Program-made: the position numbers and the translations under genes
Part shown: one piece after another, positions 14,965 through 19,565 of the stretch
How the letters are laid out: each line of letters begins with the position of its first letter
Position numbering within the stretch: the stretch's first letter is position 1
The notes under the pieces: generated by a model
Databases searched by the model: none
What the model saw: only the letters and a program-made list of their open reading frames with translations
What the model was told of the DNA's origin: nothing
Source: an uncultured Lachnospiraceae bacterium
Lineage (GTDB): Bacteria > Bacillota > Clostridia > Lachnospirales > Lachnospiraceae
Direction: 5' to 3'
Length of the DNA: 19,565 nucleotides
Assembly (NCBI GenBank): GCA_945485625.1
Contig: CALYSH010000004.1
Span: 1-19,565 of the forward strand

Positions 14965-15780
14965 TTATCTTCTCAGATTGTTTGCCTGCTGGAGCATCTC
15001 ATCCGACGCCACAATGGCCTTGGAATTCAGCTCGTAAGCTCTCTGAGCCACAATCATGTTGACCATCTCGTCCACTACCTGTACGTTGGACCCCTCCAGA
15101 TATCCCTGTACCACGTCAGTTTTCTCTACTGCTGTGCTGGTCGCCTCATTGATGGGTTCTCCGCTGGCAGCGGTCTGTTTATATAAGCTCTGGGATAATT
15201 TCTCCAGGCCTCCCGGGTTGTTGAACTGGAAGACTCCCATGGTAACTCCGATGGGCTGCGGATTGTTCTTCTCATCCGGATAGCAGAGCTGCCCGTCCTT
15301 GCTGACGGTAATCTTACTTACCACATACTGCTCACCGAGGATAATGGGTTTCCCCTGACTGTCCAATACGGGCTGACCCTCTGAAGTACCCAGCATATGA
15401 CCGTTTGTTGCCAGGGTAAACTTGAAATTACCATTCTTGGTGTAATAGACGTTTCCGTCCTCACCCTGAACGGCGAAGAAGCCTCTGCCGTCCAATGCGA
15501 AAGCAGTGTCGCTCTCGGAAGCCAGAAAGCTTCCCGTCTTGAAGTTGGTGGAAATGGATGCATTTCTTACACCAAGTCCCACCTGCACACTTCCGGGCTT
15601 GTTCTCTCCATTGGCAGAGGTGGTCTGAGACTGCAGATTCTGATAAAGCAGGCTCTTAAATTCGTTGGTCTGGGTCTTATAACCCGTTGTATTTACATTT
15701 GCCAGATTATTTGCAATGGTGTCCACATTGGTCTGCTGTGCAATCATACCTGTGGCTGCTGTCCATAAACTACGTACCAT
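14965..15780 (-). CDS. flgG: Flagellar basal-body distal rod protein, FlgG/FlhP type
   Basis: A 271-residue rod/hook-family protein. N-terminal rod signature: SLWTAATGMIAQQTNVDTIA then NNLANVNTTGYK (4-35). The central domain includes DTAFALDGRGFFAVQG and YTKNGNFKF. C-terminal helix: GYLEGSNVQVVDEMVNMI then AQRAYELNSKAI, ending MLQQANNLRR. It follows flhO by 23 nt with a strong AAGGAGGG site, giving the mbl-flhO-flhP order of B. subtilis, so flhP is an equally valid name. It is exported by the flagellar type III system and forms part of the distal rod. Confidence 0.93.
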   Translation of the reverse strand: MVRSLWTAATGMIAQQTNVDTIANNLANVNTTGYKTQTNEFKSLLYQNLQSQTTSANGENKPGSVQVGLGVRNASISTNFKTGSFLASESDTAFALDGRGFFAVQGEDGNVYYTKNGNFKFTLATNGHMLGTSEGQPVLDSQGKPIILGEQYVVSKITVSKDGQLCYPDEKNNPQPIGVTMGVFQFNNPGGLEKLSQSLYKQTAASGEPINEATSTAVEKTDVVQGYLEGSNVQVVDEMVNMIVAQRAYELNSKAIVASDEMLQQANNLRR

Positions 15781-15803
15781 ATTTCGCCCTCCTTAAGCCT
15801 TCA

Positions 15804-16583
15804 CTACTGAACCTTACCCAGCTGTGAAACTGCAATGCCCAAAGATTCGTCATAGGTCTGAATAATCTTCTGGTTGCTTTCGTAAGCTCTGGTAATACTG
15901 ATCAGATTCACCATCTCCGATACCGTCTGCACATTGGACATCTCCAGATATCCGGAGTTCACTTCAGCAGTGGCCTCCTTGGTCTTTGCCCCCTCCATTG
16001 GAGTGTAATAGGTTTCACCGTATTTCTCCAGGTAATCATAATCCTCAAAATCGACTACCTTGATCTGGGCAATCTCACGACCCTCCTGGGTAATGAGTCC
16101 GTTCTTCGCAATGGCCGCATCCTTCAGGGTATCAATCTGAATGCGCTTGTCATTCACATCCAGCACATAATCTCCATCCTGATTCACCAGGAACCCTTCC
16201 TTGTTCAGGGTAAACTGGCCGGCTCTGGTATACTTTACAGAGGTCTCGCCTGCCTTATTGGTATATTCCAGGGCAAAAAAACCGTCCCCGGACAAAGCCA
16301 GGTCATAAATATTATCCGTAATCCGGAAGGAGCCCTGGGTGAAATCCGTATAATTTTTACCAATCTTTACACCGGGATTGTTGATACCGGTGCGCTGCAC
16401 ATTCTGTGTGCCTACGGAAGCATCCTTAATCTTTACTGTCAGAATATCATCGAAGGCTTGGCTGGTAGAGCCCTCCTTCTTAAACCCTACGGTAGAAGCG
16501 TTGGCAAGATTGTTGGTCAGGATGTCCATTCGATTCTGCTCATTGACCATACCCATATGTGCTACATACAAACCCTTCAGCAT
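15804..16583 (-). CDS. flgF: Flagellar basal-body rod protein, FlgF/FlhO type
   Basis: A 259-residue rod protein. N terminus: LKGLYVAHMGMVNEQNRMDI then LTNNLANASTVGFKKE (2-37), the rod-domain signature. The middle has FRITDNIYDLALSGDGFFAL and YTRAGQFTLNKEGFLV; the C terminus has GYLEMSNVQTVSEMVNLI and ITRAYESNQKIIQTYDES. It is the FlhO position in the mbl-flhO-flhP order. The ribosome binding site is GAAAGAGG, 6-7 nt from the ATG, and a stable hairpin (16599-16628) sits two bases upstream of that site, so initiation may depend on mRNA folding. The 327-nt gap to mbl is taken up largely by repeat copy R3; no clear sigma-A or sigma-D promoter was found in it. Confidence 0.92.
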   Translation of the reverse strand: MLKGLYVAHMGMVNEQNRMDILTNNLANASTVGFKKEGSTSQAFDDILTVKIKDASVGTQNVQRTGINNPGVKIGKNYTDFTQGSFRITDNIYDLALSGDGFFALEYTNKAGETSVKYTRAGQFTLNKEGFLVNQDGDYVLDVNDKRIQIDTLKDAAIAKNGLITQEGREIAQIKVVDFEDYDYLEKYGETYYTPMEGAKTKEATAEVNSGYLEMSNVQTVSEMVNLISITRAYESNQKIIQTYDESLGIAVSQLGKVQ

Positions 16584-16598
16584 ATGTTTCCTCTTTCC

Positions 16599-16628
16599 GA
16601 ACAGGAGATGATTGCTTCACCCCTGTTC
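16599..16628 (-). promoter_or_regulatory. Leader hairpin directly before the flhO ribosome binding site
   Basis: On the minus strand GAACAGG pairs with CCTGTTC (16622-16628 with 16599-16605), and the inner GGTGA/TCATC extends the stem through one G-U pair and a bulged T, giving about 12 bp. It stops two bases before the GAAAGAGG site. Confidence 0.5.
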
Positions 16629-16690
16629 TGATTCATCTCTGCGTCCTGCATGCACTGCTCTTCCACCTTGAAGATGCTTATAAGGCAACT

Positions 16691-16902
16691 CCCATTTCTG
16701 AATTGCGTTTCCATAGAATTTGCGTTTTCTCTGAGGACCCTAAGAGAGCGTCGGTCCTTAAAAGCAAACCGAGCTTCGCTCCGAGAAACGTCACGTTAGA
16801 AATTCGTGACGTTTGGTTTGCACGCTACGCGACCGCTGGGGCGAAAGAACGTCCGATGAGAAATATGCAAATTCGTCGAAAGGAAAATGATTCAGAAAAG
16901 GG
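16691..16902 (+). repeat. Structured dispersed element, copy R3 (branched)
   Basis: Copy R3 reads on the plus strand, between mbl and flhO. Core 16719-16871 runs TTTGCGTTTTCTC to GAGAAATATGCAAA with GCGTCGGTCCTTAA. The outer stem CCCATTTCTGAAT (16691-16703) pairs 12 of 13 with 16890-16902, and GAATTTGC (16716-16723) pairs with GCAAATTC (16867-16874). It is longer than R1 and R2 because the variable arm is branched: GCAAACC/GGTTTGC encloses GAGC/GCTC and a 10-bp AAACGTCACG/CGTGACGTTT hairpin. The right arm ends 8 nt from the mbl stop codon. No gene is seen in 16584-16910. Confidence 0.82.
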
Positions 16903-16910
16903 GGAGTAAA

Positions 16911-17903
16911 TTAGTTGTCCCTGTGTCCGGAAAGGAATTCCACATACTTTCCGGTACCGATTGCCACTGCTGTCATGGGATCCTCTGCCGTCATGGTATT
17001 GATACCGGTCTTGGAGTAGATTAAGTCCTCCAGACCGCGAAGTAAGCTACCGCCACCGGTGAGCACGATACCTCTGTCGGCAATATCCGCTGCCAGCTCA
17101 GGGGGAGTCTTCTCCAATACACTGTGAATGGTTTCCACAATCTGGGAGGTAGTCTCGCGAAGCGCCTCCTCAGTCTCCTCGGAGGATACGGTTACGGTCT
17201 TAGGAAGACCGGTTACCAGGTTACGTCCCCTTACATCCATATATTCTACTTCCGGTCTCTTAAAGCAGGAACCGATTTTAATCTTAATATCCTCTGCGGT
17301 TCTTTCACCGATCAGAAGATTATGTTTCTTACGCATGTAACGTACAATTGCCTCGTCAAAATCATCGCCGGCAATCTTGATGGAAGCACTGACTACAGTA
17401 CCACCCAGGGAAATAACAGCAATATCGGAGGTACCGCCGCCAATATCAACAATCATGTTTCCGCAGGGCTTGGAAATATCAATTCCTGCACCGATTGCTG
17501 CTGCAATAGGCTCCTCAATAATGGAAACCTCCTTTGCACCGGTCTGGTAGGTTGCATCTTCAACCGCCTTCTTCTCAACCTCGGTGACACCGCTGGGCAC
17601 ACACACCGCAATGCGGGGTCTGCGGAACGCACGTCTGCCGATGGCCTTCTGAATAAAGTACTTCATCATCTTCTCTGTAACGGTGTAATCGGAAATAACA
17701 CCCTGTCGAAGAGGTCTTACCGCTACGATGTTGCCGGGTGTACGACCCAGCATCAGACGTGCATCCTCTCCGATTGCTTTTATCTTATTGGTGTCTCTGT
17801 CGAAAGCCACAACGGAGGGCTCCTTCAATACAACACCCTTTCCTCTGATGTAAACCAGAATACTTGCTGTACCCAAGTCAATTCCAATGTCTGTACACTG
17901 CAT
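16911..17903 (-). CDS. mbl: MreB-family actin-like cell-shape protein, Mbl
   Basis: A 330-residue bacterial actin. Actin-fold motifs: phosphate 1 DIGIDLGTASILVYIRG (5-21), connect/peripheral region GVISDYTVTEKMMKYFI, IAVCVPSGVTEVEKKAVEDA, IIEEPIAAAIGAGID, phosphate 2 MIVDIGGGTSDIAVISLGG, and the adenosine motif GIVLTGGGSLLRGLEDLI. It polymerises at the membrane and guides cylindrical wall synthesis. The Mbl name, rather than MreB, rests on the mbl-flhO-flhP order and the lack of mreC/mreD neighbours. GGAAAGGGG lies 9 nt before the ATG. Confidence 0.92.
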   Translation of the reverse strand: MQCTDIGIDLGTASILVYIRGKGVVLKEPSVVAFDRDTNKIKAIGEDARLMLGRTPGNIVAVRPLRQGVISDYTVTEKMMKYFIQKAIGRRAFRRPRIAVCVPSGVTEVEKKAVEDATYQTGAKEVSIIEEPIAAAIGAGIDISKPCGNMIVDIGGGTSDIAVISLGGTVVSASIKIAGDDFDEAIVRYMRKKHNLLIGERTAEDIKIKIGSCFKRPEVEYMDVRGRNLVTGLPKTVTVSSEETEEALRETTSQIVETIHSVLEKTPPELAADIADRGIVLTGGGSLLRGLEDLIYSKTGINTMTAEDPMTAVAIGTGKYVEFLSGHRDN

Positions 17904-17975
17904 ATTTTTATACCCCTTTCCAGAGTTTATTGTATCCTTATTCTATAAATGTCCCATTTTTGGTCATACACAAGC

Positions 17976-18003
17976 ATTATAACCTAAAAATCCACATTTT
18001 CAA
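17976..18003 (-). promoter_or_regulatory. Sigma-A promoter of mbl
   Basis: On the minus strand TTGAAA (18003-17998), a 16-nt spacer and a perfect TATAAT (17981-17976), about 73 nt before the mbl ATG. Confidence 0.65.
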
Positions 18004-18025
18004 AGGGGTAAGTGTGAAAAAAATA

Positions 18026-18069
18026 TGAAAAAAGCATAAACGCAGCCAAGAATCCATTCTTCCCGCTGC
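18026..18069 (-). terminator. Terminator after the AAA_14 ATPase gene
   Basis: GCAGC/GCTGC and AAGAAT/ATTCTT form a two-part stem (18042-18069) followed on the minus strand by TTTATGCTTTTTT, about 42 nt past the ATPase stop and just before the mbl promoter. Confidence 0.7.
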
Positions 18070-18110
18070 ATCCATGCCTATTTCTTATATCGGCTGCTAT
18101 ATGAAAAACT

Positions 18111-19475
18111 TTATAGACAAGTAGAATTTTTGTGTTGCTTTTTGTGTTGCTCCAATGCCAGCCCAATTAAACGATCTGTCTGATCGGCCAGGAACAGAGG
18201 AATGTTCAGCACATCATCATCCAGCTTCAAATTGTCCAGAGAGAAGCGCACACGGAGCTTTACCTTATCCGGGAACAGTTCCTTAAACTTCTTGAGACTC
18301 CTGCTGGATGTATTGGATTCCGATTTGACCTCAACAGGAAAAATATCATTCTCTCGTTGGATCAGGAAATCTACCTCATACGGAGGATTGGTTTGTGACC
18401 AGTAGCGAGGAATTACTTCAAACTGTGTAATCAAGGTTTGAAGCACATAGTTCTCGGTCAAAGCACCCTTGAATTCGGTGAACAGGCGATTCCCCTCGCC
18501 GAAAGCAGTAGGAGCTAATTGTGCCAGACGGCGAAGCAGGCCCACATCAACCAGATAAATCTTAAAGGCCGACAGGTCATCGTAAGCAGCAATAGGAAGA
18601 CCGGGAGCGGAGCTGCGGTAGATTTTATGCACCAGTCGGGCATCTACCAGCCACTGAAGAGCATCCTCGTATTCACGGGCTCTTGCACCTTCTTTGACAA
18701 CTTTGTAAATGAATTTTTTGTTTTCTCTTGCCAGCTGGGAAGGAATGGACTTCCAGATCATAGAGATTTTCGGGAACTCACTGATATTGGGATGCTTTGC
18801 AAAGTCACGCTCATAGGCACCAATAATACCGGAAAGAACTTCCTGCATGGCAGATACATCACGGGCCTCCGTCCACATCAGGATGGATTCGGGCATGCCA
18901 CCGGTGACATAGTACATCTTCAATTTCTCATACAGAGGATTGAAAAAAGCATCGGGGATCGGCTCAATGGTATCCACCCTTTCCAGCTATGCAGCAAGGT
19001 TTTTGTCACCATTGGCAATCAGAAATTCTGAAAAGGTCATAGGATCAATCTGCATGAAGTTGACTTTGCCCACAGGGAAAGAAGATGGCTTTGCCAAAGC
19101 AATGCCCAACAGAGAACCGGCACAGGCAATGTGATACTGCGGTGCATTCTCACAGAAATACTTCATGGAATTGATGACCTTAGGGCAGTCCTGTACCTCA
19201 TCAAAGATGATGAGAGTCTTTTCCGGCAAGATTCTTTGGCCACTGGCCAGCATCAGATTTTGCAGGATGCGGTCAATATCTTTGGTAGTCTCAAAGAATT
19301 GTTTGTATTCCTCGTTTTCATCAAAGTTAAAATAAGCGGTATTCTCATAGTAACGCCTGCCGAACTCCTTCAGAATCCAGGTTTTACCCACCTGACGCAC
19401 ACCTTTCAAGATCAAGGGCTTTCGGTAGGGAGAATTCTTCCAGTCCAGTAGTTTTTTCAAAATAAACCGTTCCAT
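18111..19475 (-). pseudogene. AAA_14/DUF4143 ATPase gene interrupted by an in-frame amber codon
   Basis: A single 455-codon frame with one internal stop: TAG at 18989-18987 (codon 163). Before it: Walker A GVRQVGKT (25-32), Walker B IIFDEVQD (89-96), ACAGSLLG (117-124) and MTFSEFLIANGDKNLAA. After it, in the same frame: LERVDTIEPIPDAFFNP, YYVTGGMPESILMW, and the DUF4143 nuclease-like C-terminal part YWSQTNPPYEVDFLIQ then PVEVKSESN. Both halves and the total length match intact proteins of this family, so one base change probably created the stop. The ATG at 19475 has GAGAGG 7 nt upstream. These ATPases are mobile, patchily distributed genes of unknown substrate. Alternatives are a truncated ATPase plus a re-initiated half (GTG four codons on, with GGAAAGG nearby), amber readthrough, or a sequence error. 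Confidence 0.9.
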
Positions 19476-19528
19476 AGATTTACCTCTCACACTTTTATTG
19501 ATGTTTTAGTGTTTTTCATCACATTTTT

Positions 19529-19557
19529 ATTATAAACAAAAGTTCCGGAAAATACAA
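19529..19557 (-). promoter_or_regulatory. Sigma-A promoter of the AAA_14 ATPase gene
   Basis: On the minus strand TTGTAT (19557-19552), a 17-nt spacer and a perfect TATAAT (19534-19529), about 54 nt before the ATG. The leader holds ACACT/AGTGT inverted arms. Confidence 0.65.
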
Positions 19558-19565
19558 CCTCCCAT

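Noticed and set aside
16577..16714. 45-codon minus-strand ORF between mbl and flhO whose stop overlaps the flhO start codon
   Set aside because: Its ATG lies in the left arm of repeat R3, has no ribosome binding site, and the translation shows no protein-like pattern.

Overview
The window looks like chromosome of a motile, Gram-positive, endospore-lineage Clostridia, most likely Lachnospiraceae (Roseburia/Agathobacter/Lachnospira type). This is inferred from gene content: a Spo0A-type DNA-binding domain, the mbl-flhO-flhP flagellar rod order, CdaA/CdaR, a DUF6077-like membrane protein, a DUF3048 lipoprotein and strong AGGAGG-type ribosome binding sites. Apart from two plus-strand genes and one candidate small ORF, everything is on the minus strand.

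Layout, left to right. 1-1159: two ATGA-overlapping membrane protein genes (the first cut by the window edge). 1275-1652: a stand-alone Spo0A C-terminal-domain regulator bracketed by a perfect 14-bp inverted repeat. 1812-2741: a GtrB/CsbB-type polyprenyl-phosphate glycosyltransferase. 2935-4629 (+): a divergent-PAP2 (YuiD/DUF212) membrane protein and a DUF3048 (YerB-like) lipoprotein, closed by a strong terminator. 4680-4971: an intergenic region with a good promoter, a 25-codon ORF and a terminator usable from both sides. 4980-6919: ptsH (HPr) and leuA, overlapping by one base. 7002-14075: a tight seven-gene run in the order recD2, comF, yvyF-like, small membrane protein, large membrane protein, cdaA, cdaR. 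It joins DNA repair, competence, flagellar and c-di-AMP functions; the usual glmM is not next to cdaR. 14578-17903: mbl, flhO (flgF-like), flhP (flgG-like) and a FlgJ-type rod-binding protein. 18111-19475: one AAA_14/DUF4143 ATPase gene split by an in-frame amber codon.

The most unusual signal is non-coding. Three copies of a dispersed structured element sit at 14091-14277 (minus orientation), 14311-14489 (plus) and 16691-16902 (plus). They share a core (start TTTGCGTTTTCTC, internal GCGTCGGTCCTTAA, end GAGAAATATGCAAA). In each copy the core is enclosed by a long outer stem whose sequence differs completely between copies while base pairing is preserved. This covariation argues for selection on structure, as in a structured RNA or a folding mobile repeat. 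The copies lie directly before recD2, beyond the flagellar operon end, and between mbl and flhO. No rRNA, tRNA, CRISPR array or insertion sequence was seen.
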